Below, piece after piece: positions 50,297-58,777 of a stretch of DNA of 64,000 bases. Within the stretch, counting starts at the first letter, position 1; every line of letters begins with the position of its first letter. Origin of the DNA: AWTP1-13 sp963820375 (GTDB lineage Bacteria; Pseudomonadota; Alphaproteobacteria; Rhizobiales; Hyphomicrobiaceae); assembly GCA_963820375.1 (NCBI GenBank), contig CAWFZX010000032.1, positions 186,001 through 250,000 of the forward strand. Reading direction: 5' to 3'. The notes beneath the pieces are model-generated. The model saw only the letters and a program-made list of their open reading frames with translations, did not search any database and was not told the origin of the DNA. The translations under genes and the position numbers were made by a program.

Positions 50297-51456
50297 CAGA
50301 GCTCGACCCACCAGAGCCAAAGCAAGCGCAAACGGCCGCGGCCGCTGGGCTGGTGAGCCTGCAGGTCGCGCTCGCTGAGCGAACTTACGCTGTGCTGATC
50401 GGCCCACAGCTGACGGCACGTGCGGCCGACCTGATCGGTGAGCGTCTCGGCGCGGCCAGGTGCGCGATTGTCACCGACGAAAACGTGGCCGCCTGCCACC
50501 TGCAGGGCTTGGCGGCCGCCCTCGGCGCGCGCGGGCTGCTCGCCGGCACAAAGATCCTGCCGCCCGGCGAAGGCAGCAAGAGCTTCGCGGTGCTGCAGGA
50601 CCTCTGTGAGAGCCTGCTGGCGATGCGGCTCGAGCGTGGGGATCTCGTACTGGCGCTCGGTGGCGGCGTGATCGGCGACCTTGCCGGTTTTGCCGCCAGC
50701 ATCGTCCGCCGCGGCATTCGCTACGTGCAGTTGCCCACGACCTTGCTGGCACAGGTCAATTCTTCGGTCGGTGGCAAGACGGCGATCAACGCCACGCACG
50801 GCAAAAATCTGATCGGCACCTTCCATCAGCCAAGCCTGGTGCTGGCGGACATCGACGTGCTGGCGACGCTGCCCGAGCGGCAGTTTCGCGCCGGCTACGC
50901 CGAGGCGGCGAAATATGCCATCTTGGGCGATGCTGACTTTTTCGACTGGCTCGAGGCGAACCGCGCATCGGTTTTCGCCAGGGTGCCGACGGCGCTCACC
51001 CGGGCCATCAGTGTGGCCGTTGCCGGCAAGGCTGCCATCGTCGCACGCGATGAAACCGAGACCGGCGAGCGCATGCTGCTCAATCTCGGCCACACCTTCG
51101 CACACGCCCTGGAAGCGTGGGCGGGCTATTCCGACAAACTGTTGCATGGCGAAGCCGTTGCGATCGGCATTACCTTGGCGTTCGAGCTTTCCGGCGCGCT
51201 GGGCTTCACCGACGCATCGAGCACGAGCCGGGTGCGCAGCCACCTGGCGGCCGCCGGATTGCCGACGCAAGTCAAAGACATTCCCGGCAACGAATGGCCG
51301 CGGGCGGAGACCTTGCTGCGTCTCATGGCCCAGGACAAGAAGGTGCGGGAGGGCCAGCTGACCCTCATTCTGGCACGTGGTATCGGCAAGGCATTCGCCA
51401 CGCGCGATGTGGCGCCGGCAACCGTTCAGCAGTTTCTTGAGCGGCAGATCGGCTAG
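50293..51456 (+). CDS. aroB: 3-dehydroquinate synthase
   Basis: A 387-residue NAD- and metal-dependent enzyme of the shikimate pathway. Motifs: ILPPGEGSKSFAVLQ, LVLALGGGVIGDLAGFAAS, YVQLPTTLLAQVNSSVGGKT, AINATHGKNLIGTFHQPS, metal ligands in AEAAKYAIL and NLGHTFAHALEAW. It is translationally coupled to aroK. The N-terminal 20 residues are an Ala-rich extension. Normal length. Confidence 0.96.
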   Translation: MTELDPPEPKQAQTAAAAGLVSLQVALAERTYAVLIGPQLTARAADLIGERLGAARCAIVTDENVAACHLQGLAAALGARGLLAGTKILPPGEGSKSFAVLQDLCESLLAMRLERGDLVLALGGGVIGDLAGFAASIVRRGIRYVQLPTTLLAQVNSSVGGKTAINATHGKNLIGTFHQPSLVLADIDVLATLPERQFRAGYAEAAKYAILGDADFFDWLEANRASVFARVPTALTRAISVAVAGKAAIVARDETETGERMLLNLGHTFAHALEAWAGYSDKLLHGEAVAIGITLAFELSGALGFTDASSTSRVRSHLAAAGLPTQVKDIPGNEWPRAETLLRLMAQDKKVREGQLTLILARGIGKAFATRDVAPATVQQFLERQIG

Positions 51457-51639
51457 CCCGGCTCGCCGCGGACGGCAGGCAAACCGGCCGCGCCGCGGCC
51501 TGGGCCGAAAACGGGCGAGGCAATGGCCCCTTAAGACGGGCGGAACTGCAACTATGTTATCGGTAGGGTGGACGTCCTTTGCACGCGCTTTACCGCCTCC
51601 GTTCAAGCCCGGCGCCGCCTGCGAGGCATAGAGAAAGCC

Positions 51640-52959
51640 ATGTCGGTTGATATCGCTCTGATTCTGGCGGCCATCGCCGTCCTGCTGCTGTTGTCGGCAT
51701 TCTTCAACGGCAGCGAAACCGCCCTCACTGCCGTGTCGCGGGCGCGCATGCACTCCCTGGAGCAGGAAGGCAATTCCCGGGCCCGGCTGGTCAATCAATT
51801 GCTCAAGGAGCCCGAGCGCCTGATCGGCGTCGTCCTGCTCGGCAACACCCTGGTCGATATCCTGGCCGCTTCGCTGGCCTCGGGTCTCGCCGTCATTCTG
51901 ATCGGGCCGGCGGGCGTTGCCTACGCGACGGCGGTGATGACCGTCCTGATTGTGATTTTCGCGGCGGTGTTGCCCAAGACCTATGCCTTTGCCTTCGCCG
52001 ACCGGCTGGCGCTGTTCGTGGCGCCGCTGATGCGCATCATGATTGCGGTGCTCAACCCGGCGACCACGGCAATCCAAGTGATCGTGCGCCTGTTTCTGAA
52101 GCTCACGCCCAGCAGCCGTGACGATGCGGCCAACATCCTCGAAGCACATGCCGAGATTCGCGGCACCATCGAGCTGCAAAAGATCGAGGGCGCCGTTGCC
52201 AAGCGCGATGCGGCCATGCTCGGTGGCGTGCTTGATCTCAAGGACCTGAAAGTCCTCGACATCATGGTGCATCGGACCAAGATGCAAACCATCAACATCA
52301 ACGATGCTCCGGAAAAAGTGATTGACGAAGTGCTCAAGGGACAGTTCACGCGCGTGCCCGTGTGGAAGGACGAGCCGGAAAACATCGTCGGCGTCCTGCA
52401 CACCAAGGACCTGCTGCTGGCGCTATCGCGCGCCGGATGGGACGTGGCGAAGATCGATATCGGCACGGTTGCGGCCCAACCCTGGTTTGTGCCGGACGCC
52501 ACCAGCGTCGCCAATCAGCTCAACGAATTCTTGCGGCGCAAGGCGCAGCTTGCGCTCGTGGTCGACGAGTATGGCGAGGTGCAGGGGCTGATTACGCTAG
52601 AGGACATTTTAGAGGAAATCGTCGGCCAGATCGCCGACGAGCACGACGTGCAGGATGCCGCCATCCGCCTGCAGGCCGATGGCTCGGTCAATGTTGATGG
52701 GACGGTGGCGATGCGTGATCTCAATCGTCAGATGGATTGGGACTTGCCGGACGAGGAAGCGACAACAATTGCCGGTCTGGTGATCCACGAAGCACAAAGC
52801 ATACCGGAGCCGGGGCAGGCATTCACCTTCTACGGCTATCGCTTCGAGATCTTGCGCAAGAACCGCAACAAGATCACGGCGATCCGCATTCGACCGATCG
52901 CAAGCAAGCAGAGGCGCGCGCGGTCGACGCTTGAAAGCGACGCCATGGACGCTGGCTGA
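51640..52959 (+). CDS. CNNM/CorC-type membrane protein with CBS domains (HlyC/CorC family)
   Basis: A 439-residue protein. The N-terminal DUF21 domain has three or four membrane helices (ALILAAIAVLLLLSAFFNGSE, then TALTAVSRARMHSLEQEGNS and GVVLLGNTLVDILAAS). Two CBS domains (around IMVHRTKMQTININD to RRKAQLALVVDEYGEVQG, then LITLEDILEEIVGQIADEHD) and a CorC-type C-terminal domain follow. Relatives transport or sense Mg2+ or Co2+. It lies 183 bases after aroB and is often linked to it in this group. Confidence 0.9.
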   Translation: MSVDIALILAAIAVLLLLSAFFNGSETALTAVSRARMHSLEQEGNSRARLVNQLLKEPERLIGVVLLGNTLVDILAASLASGLAVILIGPAGVAYATAVMTVLIVIFAAVLPKTYAFAFADRLALFVAPLMRIMIAVLNPATTAIQVIVRLFLKLTPSSRDDAANILEAHAEIRGTIELQKIEGAVAKRDAAMLGGVLDLKDLKVLDIMVHRTKMQTININDAPEKVIDEVLKGQFTRVPVWKDEPENIVGVLHTKDLLLALSRAGWDVAKIDIGTVAAQPWFVPDATSVANQLNEFLRRKAQLALVVDEYGEVQGLITLEDILEEIVGQIADEHDVQDAAIRLQADGSVNVDGTVAMRDLNRQMDWDLPDEEATTIAGLVIHEAQSIPEPGQAFTFYGYRFEILRKNRNKITAIRIRPIASKQRRARSTLESDAMDAG

Positions 52960-52974
52960 TCGCCACCGGCATCA

Positions 52975-53736
52975 TCACAGTGCCGCGCGTGCCGCCGCCA
53001 TCGCCGGCAAGGGCGGAGGATTGGGCGCGGCCCGGGCTTCGGCAATCAAGCGCTGGCAAGCGTCTTCGATGCGAGCCTCAATCAGGGTGCGGACCTGTGC
53101 GCGCGGCAGACCGGGCGGAATTGGATCGAGGATTTCGATGACGATTGTGCCCGGATAGCGCATGAGGCTGCGCCGCGGCCAGAACAGCCCGGAATTGAGG
53201 GCGAGGGGGACGCACGTGAGCCCCAGCCCCTCGTACAGTGCCACGAAGCCCGGCCTGTAGTCCGGCACGGCACCGGGCGGACGCCGGGTGCCTTCGGGAA
53301 AGATGACGATCTCACGGTCTGCGGCAGCACGGTCGCGGGCATCGCGGATCATGTGCCTGAGCGCACTCGGCCCCTTGTCGCGTTTGACGAAAATATGCCG
53401 AAATTTGTGGCTGAACCAACCGTAGAGCGGGATCCAGCCCAGTTCCGCTTTCATCACCATGGCAGGATCACGAAACACCGGAATCAGGGCAAAGGTGTCC
53501 CAGGCGCTTTGATGCTTGGCGGCGACCAAACAGGCCCCAGAGGGTAGCTTTTCGCGGCCTCTGACTTCGACTTTGGTGCCGCAGATGATCTTGAGCCACC
53601 ACAAGCTGGCGAGCCCGTGCAGCCGCAGCCCTTGCATGGCCCAGCGACGTGGCGCCAACAGCAGCCAACTGCCCAGGACCAAGAAAACAGCCGTGTTGAC
53701 GTAGAACACGGCGGCAAAAACGAGCGAGCGAAGCAT
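52975..53736 (-). CDS. plsC: 1-acyl-sn-glycerol-3-phosphate acyltransferase
   Basis: A 253-residue membrane acyltransferase of phospholipid synthesis (LPA to PA). The catalytic HX4D is in VAAKHQSAWDTFAL, with FVKRDKGPSALRHM, VIFPEGTRRPPGAVPDYRPG and VPLALNSGLFW as further blocks. One or two membrane helices near the N-terminus anchor it. It converges with the CNNM/CBS gene (15 bases apart) and lies 17 bases after the DUF218 gene. Confidence 0.93.
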   Translation of the reverse strand: MLRSLVFAAVFYVNTAVFLVLGSWLLLAPRRWAMQGLRLHGLASLWWLKIICGTKVEVRGREKLPSGACLVAAKHQSAWDTFALIPVFRDPAMVMKAELGWIPLYGWFSHKFRHIFVKRDKGPSALRHMIRDARDRAAADREIVIFPEGTRRPPGAVPDYRPGFVALYEGLGLTCVPLALNSGLFWPRRSLMRYPGTIVIEILDPIPPGLPRAQVRTLIEARIEDACQRLIAEARAAPNPPPLPAMAAARAAL

Positions 53737-53753
53737 TGGCCTGAGCCGCCCTG

Positions 53754-54401
53754 TCAGTTGCTGTGGGCCTGGGCACGCCGCCCGCCTGCGAGCGCGTCGC
53801 TGTCCCATTGCCTGAGCAACCGCGCAACGCCGAAGCGTGCAGCCGAAGGGAGAAACTTGAGGTACTCGGTGAACAGCAAACGTACGCTGGCAGCGTGCAG
53901 CCACCAGCGCTCGGCGCGAAAAGTGCGCGGCACGACCGGATAGGGAACGAGCGCTACCGCGGGCAGCGCGCGGCCAAGTTCGGTTAAGCTACGCGGCATG
54001 TGGTAGCTCGAGGTGACGACGATCAGTCTGCGGAAATGGTGTGCATCGACCCACTCTTTCGCCTCCTCGGCGTTGCCGCTGGTATCGTGGGCGCTGTAGC
54101 CGATGTCGACGCAGCAGGCGAACAGCGCAGGCGTCAAGCCGCTGCTGCGGAACAGGTCCTCGCGCGTGGTCAGGTGGTTGACACCCGAGATCAGCAGCCG
54201 GCTCCCCAGACCTTCCGCCAAGAGACGGGCTGCCGCCGCCAAGCGGAATGGACCACCCGTCAGCACGACGATGCCGTCAGCGCGCTCGACAGATCGAGGA
54301 GGGGCGTGCTTGATGCTGCCGGCGAAGGCGATAAAGCCGGCCACGAAAGCCAAGAGGGCCGATCCAGCAGCAGCGACGAGTAGCCTGCCTGTTCGTGCCA
54401 C
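53754..54401 (-). CDS. DUF218 (YdcF/ElyC/SanA type) membrane protein
   Basis: A 215-residue protein from a GTG at 54401, which has GAGAGG upstream; longer starts are possible but less likely. A membrane helix (LLVAAAGSALLAFVAGFIAF) is followed by the DUF218 fold: ADGIVVLTGGPFRLAAAARLL, SRLLISGVN and RRLIVVTSSYHMPRSLTELG. E. coli members (ElyC, SanA) affect peptidoglycan and lipid carrier recycling or envelope permeability. It sits between plsC and ftsX on the same strand, a typical alphaproteobacterial order. Confidence 0.88.
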   Translation of the reverse strand: MARTGRLLVAAAGSALLAFVAGFIAFAGSIKHAPPRSVERADGIVVLTGGPFRLAAAARLLAEGLGSRLLISGVNHLTTREDLFRSSGLTPALFACCVDIGYSAHDTSGNAEEAKEWVDAHHFRRLIVVTSSYHMPRSLTELGRALPAVALVPYPVVPRTFRAERWWLHAASVRLLFTEYLKFLPSAARFGVARLLRQWDSDALAGGRRAQAHSN

Positions 54402-54510
54402 GTCACCTCTCCAGACGGACGCTCGCGCCCGCAGTGGTGGAGCAAAGTAGCCGATTTGGGCCCGGTTGTGATTGGGCGCTGCGCCGCAGGTAAACGCCGA
54501 TGGTCGAACC

Positions 54511-55608
54511 TTATTGCCGCACATTCAAAATACGGTAAACGCCGATACGCGACGTAAGCATGCAAAGCGCTGCGATGACCAGGACCACGATACCAAGCAA
54601 AAAATAGCCCGGCGCGTCGAGCGTGGCTATGCCTACCAGCCGGCGGATCTCCGCCAGCGTAACGGCGCCCCCGCCGAGCAGTTCCATGACAGTGGGCATG
54701 GCCAGGAACACCAGCATGGCCCAAATGGCACCGACGATGCCGGCCCTGACGCCAAGCCGCAGAAAATGCCGCTCGAACTCCCGGGCAATAAAGCGATCGG
54801 TGGCGCCGACAAAGTGCAGCACTTCCACGATCTCGCGATTGGAGGCCATGGCGCTGCGGGTTGCAGAAATGATGATTGCCGTCGTCGCCGCCCCCACCAG
54901 CACCAGGATCGCGAGCCCGCCCAGGGCGAAGGAACGCGTGATGGTGCGGATCTGCTGCTGCCAGCGGCGATGGTCGTCGAGGGTGACGCCCTTGAAGCGG
55001 TCCTTGAGGGTCTGGCGTAGGCCATCGAGCTCGGCGGGAGCGTTGCGGTCGACCTCCAGGGCGACGAGGCGCGGTATCGGCAGCGCGCGCAGTGCGTCCG
55101 TCTGGCCAAGCCACGGCTCGAGCAATTGCGTCGAGTCGGCGACGCTCAGTGGCCGGACGGTAGCGATACCGGGTTGGGCGGCCAGGAAGCTCGTGACCTC
55201 CGTAACCACCTTGTCGATGTCGGCGCGGTCTCGCGCCTCGATCTGGACGGTGACCTCGCTGGCGATATCGCGCAACCAGGCAGAGGCCGACTGGTTCATC
55301 ATATAGACCGCGCCGGCGGTGAGGCAGGCGAGGAAACACATGATGGTGATAACGAGCGTGAGCGACCTGCCGGTCACCGAGCCGGCGGGGACGATCGGCG
55401 CATTCGCTTGCGAGTGGTCGGCCCGGCGCGCCCGCGGGCGCGCCGCGGGCTTGTGCTGGGGATAGTGCTGCGCCGGACGCGGGCGAGCGCTGGCCTGCGT
55501 TGGCGGCCCGGTCACAGGACCGGTGTGCACATCGTGCTCCAGGCGCGCCCCCCTTGGATCGAGCGTCGGCGGCCCGGTCGGGCGGTCATACGATCCGGAC
55601 ATGACCAT
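54511..55608 (-). CDS. ftsX: Cell division protein FtsX
   Basis: A 365-residue membrane subunit of the FtsEX complex that controls peptidoglycan hydrolases at the septum. An unusually long Pro/Arg-rich cytoplasmic N-tail (about 78 residues) precedes the first helix (LTLVITIMCFLACLTAGAVY), a periplasmic domain, and three more helices (LGGLAILVLVGAATTAIII, VGAIWAMLVFLAMP and GYFLLGIVVLVIAALCML). ERHFLRLGVRAG is typical. It overlaps ftsE by 23 bases. Start 55608 or 55602. Confidence 0.92.
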   Translation of the reverse strand: MVMSGSYDRPTGPPTLDPRGARLEHDVHTGPVTGPPTQASARPRPAQHYPQHKPAARPRARRADHSQANAPIVPAGSVTGRSLTLVITIMCFLACLTAGAVYMMNQSASAWLRDIASEVTVQIEARDRADIDKVVTEVTSFLAAQPGIATVRPLSVADSTQLLEPWLGQTDALRALPIPRLVALEVDRNAPAELDGLRQTLKDRFKGVTLDDHRRWQQQIRTITRSFALGGLAILVLVGAATTAIIISATRSAMASNREIVEVLHFVGATDRFIAREFERHFLRLGVRAGIVGAIWAMLVFLAMPTVMELLGGGAVTLAEIRRLVGIATLDAPGYFLLGIVVLVIAALCMLTSRIGVYRILNVRQ

Positions 55609-56242
55609 CGTGCAATTCGAGACGCGGCGCCTTGGTTTGCCGCATCAGCTGGTGATCGTGGGTGGCGATGACGACCGAGGTACCAAGACGATTGAGTTCA
55701 ATAAAGAGGCGAAGCAGGCGACGCGCCATCTGCGGATCGACATTGCCGGTCGGCTCGTCGGCGAGCAGCAGCTCGGGCTTATTGATGACGGCCCGGGCAA
55801 TAGCGGCACGCTGCTTTTCTCCTCCCGACAGCACCGAGGGAAAAGAATGCATGCGGTCGCCGAGTCCAACCCATTGCAGCAGGTCGGTGACGTCCTCCTT
55901 ATAGTCGGAAACGCGCTTGCCGGTAACCCGCAGCGGCAGCGCTACATTCTCCCATGTGCTCAGGTGATCAAGCAGCCGAAAATCCTGGAACACAATGCCG
56001 ATGCGCCGCCTGAGTTGCGCCCGCCGCGAGGGTGTGACCCGGCTGATATCTTGCCCCAGCACGTGGATTTGCCCATGCGTCGGCTGCATGGACATGAACA
56101 GCAGACGCAGCAGCGTGGTCTTGCCGGAGCCGGATGGGCCGGTCAGGAAATGGAACGAGCCCGGGCGCAAGTGAAAGGACGCATCCCGCAACACATGGTT
56201 GCCCCCGTCGTATTTGACGCCGATGCTGTTTAGCCTGATCAC
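55586..56242 (-). CDS. ftsE: Cell division ATP-binding protein FtsE
   Basis: A 218-residue ABC ATPase starting with GTG (MIRLNSIGVKYDGG). Walker A is in FLTGPSGSGKTTLLRLL, the Q-loop near RRRIGIVFQDFRLL, the signature LSGGEKQRAAIARA and Walker B in PELLLADEPTGNVD. It works with FtsX, whose gene overlaps its end. The next gene on the other side is hpt, divergent by 174 bases. Confidence 0.95.
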   Translation of the reverse strand: MIRLNSIGVKYDGGNHVLRDASFHLRPGSFHFLTGPSGSGKTTLLRLLFMSMQPTHGQIHVLGQDISRVTPSRRAQLRRRIGIVFQDFRLLDHLSTWENVALPLRVTGKRVSDYKEDVTDLLQWVGLGDRMHSFPSVLSGGEKQRAAIARAVINKPELLLADEPTGNVDPQMARRLLRLFIELNRLGTSVVIATHDHQLMRQTKAPRLELHDGHVRIV

Positions 56243-56416
56243 GTGGTATCCTGGCCTCCTGACCAGGGCTCATTAGCCTTAATTGCCGTGCGGGGGAATA
56301 GCGATCAATCATCCAGGATTGTGGCGGACTGATGCCTCACGCGGGGCAGGCAGCAAGGCTTTGCTTGCCCCTCGAGGAGGGGCATTGTCTAAGCAGAACT
56401 CCCCCAGGAGGCACGC

Positions 56417-56965
56417 ATGGGCGATGTTGTGGCAGCCAATATCGAGACCGTTTTCCCCGCGACCATGATTGCCGAACGCATCGAGGCCCTGGCCACGGGC
56501 ATTGCCGCGGCGGGCCTGGACGGGCTCCTGGTCGTGGCCGTCCTCAAGGGTAGCTTCGTGTTCGCGGCGGATCTCATTCGTGCCCTGCATCGCGTGGGGC
56601 TTTCGCCCGAGGTCGATTTCATCTCCCTGTCGAGCTACCGCGCCGGCACGCAGTCCTCCGGCCGCATCGAGATCCTGCGTGATATCGAAACCGATGTGCG
56701 CGGCCGCAATGTGCTCTTGGTCGATGACATCTTGGAGTCGGGCCGTACCCTGGCCTTTGCCAAGGATCTGATCTTGGCCCGCGGTGCTGCCCGGGTGCTA
56801 TCCTGCGTTCTGTTGGACAAGCCGGTAGCTCGCGCCGCCAACATTGCTGCGGATATGCGGGCATTCGAGTGTCCTAATGTCTTTGTAGTAGGCTATGGTA
56901 TGGACCTCGCGCACCGCTTCCGTGAGCTGCCCTTTGTGGGGCGCGTAGCGCGCGATACGCCTTGA
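56417..56965 (+). CDS. hpt: Hypoxanthine phosphoribosyltransferase
   Basis: A 182-residue purine salvage enzyme that makes IMP or GMP from PRPP and base. The PRPP site is visible in NVLLVDDILESGRTLAFAKD, with LVVAVLKGSFVFAADLIRAL and FISLSSYRAGTQSSG earlier and PNVFVVGYGMDLAHRFRELP near the end. A CAGGAGGC ribosome site precedes ATG 56417. It precedes cpdR by 26 bases, the same order as in other Hyphomicrobiales. Confidence 0.95.
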   Translation: MGDVVAANIETVFPATMIAERIEALATGIAAAGLDGLLVVAVLKGSFVFAADLIRALHRVGLSPEVDFISLSSYRAGTQSSGRIEILRDIETDVRGRNVLLVDDILESGRTLAFAKDLILARGAARVLSCVLLDKPVARAANIAADMRAFECPNVFVVGYGMDLAHRFRELPFVGRVARDTP

Positions 56966-56991
56966 GGCTCTCGTGGAGCAGGGAGGGCTAT

Positions 56992-57354
56992 ATGCCACGC
57001 ATCCTTCTCGCCGAAGATGACGCCGCCACGCGCGACCTCGTCCAGCGTGCACTCGGCCTCGACGGTCACGAGGTGATTGTCACGCAGGACGGCTCCGAAG
57101 CGCTTGAGTACTTGCGCGCCGCGCCCGCCCCGGTGCAATTGCTGATTTCGGACGTGCAGATGCCCGGCCTGGACGGCATTGGTCTGGTCGAGGCCGGCCT
57201 CAAGGTCGCGCCCGACTTGCGCGTGGTGCTGATGTCCGGATTTGCTGATGAGCTGGGTCGTGCCGAGCATTTGCGCGGCAAAATCGCCCGCGTCATTACC
57301 AAGCCGTTCACGTTGGAGCAAATCCGAAGTGCGGTCAAAGGCGCGCTGGCGTGA
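56992..57354 (+). CDS. cpdR: Response regulator CpdR
   Basis: A 120-residue single-domain receiver. It has the acidic pair in ILLAEDDAATRDLVQRAL, the phosphoacceptor Asp in QLLISDVQMPGLDG, the Thr/Ser region VVLMSGFADELGRAEHL and the conserved Lys in RVITKPFTLEQI. It has no output domain and matches CpdR, which in its unphosphorylated form directs ClpXP to degrade CtrA and other substrates in the Caulobacter cell cycle. An AGGGAGGG site lies before the ATG. A parS-like site follows 33 bases after its stop. Confidence 0.92.
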   Translation: MPRILLAEDDAATRDLVQRALGLDGHEVIVTQDGSEALEYLRAAPAPVQLLISDVQMPGLDGIGLVEAGLKVAPDLRVVLMSGFADELGRAEHLRGKIARVITKPFTLEQIRSAVKGALA

Positions 57355-57386
57355 GCGGGTCTTGGCCGGACCTGCCAGCGTCGCGC

Positions 57387-57402
57387 TGTTCCACGTGAAA
57401 CA
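57387..57402. promoter_or_regulatory. parS: parS-like site (ParB/Spo0J binding)
   Basis: TGTTCCACGTGAAACA matches the bacterial parS consensus TGTTNCACGTGAAACA at every fixed position. ParB loads at such sites near the chromosome origin and guides segregation. Other CACGTG cores in the window lack the flanking TGTT/AACA. The site is between cpdR and a run of CTGCAG words. It suggests that this segment is origin-proximal. Confidence 0.85.
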
Positions 57403-57426
57403 GCGGCCCGCAGCAAGGTGGCCCGC

Positions 57427-57488
57427 CTGCAGCCCTGCCCTCCTGCAGCGCCTCCCTGCAGCCTGCCTGCAGCGCTGGCCTCCTGCAG
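57427..57488. repeat. Cluster of CTGCAG words
   Basis: Five CTGCAG hexamers occur in 62 bases (57427, 57443, 57456, 57467 and 57483), in CCTGCAGCG-like units with irregular spacing. The stretch lies 25 bases after the parS-like site. It could be a slippage repeat or a protein-binding array; nothing identifies it further. Confidence 0.45.
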
Positions 57489-57500
57489 CGCGGCCCTCCG

Positions 57501-57525
57501 CAAGCGTTTTCCCCAGAAACGCTTG
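57501..57525. terminator. Hairpin between cpdR and the convergent gene
   Basis: CAAGCGTTT (57501-57509) pairs perfectly with AAACGCTTG (57517-57525) around a seven-base loop. It lies between the convergent cpdR and the gene at 57640 and could end both transcripts, although no T tract follows. Confidence 0.5.
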
Positions 57526-57639
57526 GGTCCCCCCTGAGGTGCTGGCTTTCCTGCCGTGCTGGCCCCCATCTCAAGCTGCGGCCGCGGTCTGGGCAGCCGG
57601 CGCAGGCAAGCGTCCGCTTTCATGGCCGACCCCGGCGGC

Positions 57640-58692
57640 TCAAGCCGAGCGGCGGCTGTCCCTGGACCTGGAAATGACCGGCCAGGCGCAATCTGCGATC
57701 ACCTCCGCCAACGGATGGATGGCCAGACCGGCAACGGGAATGCGGCGACGGCGGCCGAGATTGATGAAGAGCGCATCGGGAACGCCGACGGCGACTTCCA
57801 CTTCTGTGCCTCGATGGTCGATGTGCATGCGCGCCACGTCCTTGCCGTAAACCTCGATGGCAAGGGGTAGCCGATATCCGCTGGCCTCCTGGTGCCAGGC
57901 CGGAGTATCGAGCGGCACCAGCCTGGCGCCAGTCTGCGCCAGGGCGCCGTTGGTTGCCGTCAGCGCCGCGGCCACCACCGCATCGATCTCGTCCCAGGCC
58001 TTGGCACTCGTTTGGTTGGAGGCGTTGGCCGGACCTTGCGTCTTGGCGAGGTAGGCCGCCAGCGGTTTCAGGCAATCGGCGAGCAGATCTCCGGCCCGCG
58101 TGGCATCCATGGCCTTCGCCGACGCTTGCGATGTGGCGTTGATCTCGGATCGATCATCCTTGTGCGCCTTCACCCTGGCGTGCAGGATGCCGTCAGCTGC
58201 AAGTTCCAGGCGCAACCACGCCACGCTCTCCTCGCCGATCAGAATGCGGCGGTAGGCACCATAGCCGTAGTTCTTGTAACTCCAGGCGTTCTCCCCCGGC
58301 CCGGCGATCGAAATTTGCACTTGTCGCAGCAGCGAATTGATCTTGTCGACACCAGCCTCAAGAGCAGGCTGCAAGGCCGACCAATCGGCAATGATGGCCT
58401 CTTGTGCCTTGTCCTCCAGGACGGCCGGTTCCGGCGCGATGGCGTCGCCCAATTTGCGTCCGAACAGCAGCGAGGCACCAATGGCGCTGGCAATGCTTTT
58501 TGCCGAAGGGGTGGCTTTCGCCGCCTGCGCGGGGCGCGCAATGGTGATCTCGACATCGGCTTCGGGCACCCGACCGGTGTCGTGTTCCGACAGAAATGCC
58601 TGCCGTCGGCTGCGCCGAATGTCGCGCCAGACGAGCGCAAAACCGGCGCCGATCAGGATGCCGCTCAGGACAAGGATGATTCCCGTGGTCAT
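57640..58692 (-). CDS. Uncharacterised membrane-anchored protein
   Basis: A 350-residue protein with one N-terminal membrane helix (GIILVLSGILIGAGFALVW) and a long soluble part. Recognisable features are an Ala/Lys-rich region (residues 40-90), GENAWSYKNYGYGAYRRIL and alternating beta segments near the end (VARMHIDHRGTEVEVAVGV). No family recognised. It is on the same strand as the secreted protein at 58778, 85 bases upstream of it, and may share a transcript. Confidence 0.75.
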   Translation of the reverse strand: MTTGIILVLSGILIGAGFALVWRDIRRSRRQAFLSEHDTGRVPEADVEITIARPAQAAKATPSAKSIASAIGASLLFGRKLGDAIAPEPAVLEDKAQEAIIADWSALQPALEAGVDKINSLLRQVQISIAGPGENAWSYKNYGYGAYRRILIGEESVAWLRLELAADGILHARVKAHKDDRSEINATSQASAKAMDATRAGDLLADCLKPLAAYLAKTQGPANASNQTSAKAWDEIDAVVAAALTATNGALAQTGARLVPLDTPAWHQEASGYRLPLAIEVYGKDVARMHIDHRGTEVEVAVGVPDALFINLGRRRRIPVAGLAIHPLAEVIADCAWPVISRSRDSRRSA

Positions 58693-58777
58693 GCAGCACC
58701 CGCTCGCATCGCCGCGCCGCCACAGCGCGACGAGCTGTCGGCACCATGGCGATGCCGGCTTGCAACTAAGGGAGGCC

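Noticed and set aside
50227..52401. A 724-codon open frame on the minus strand
   Set aside because: It is antisense to aroB and the CNNM/CBS gene, both with full sets of family motifs; its His/Gly/Arg-rich translation has none.
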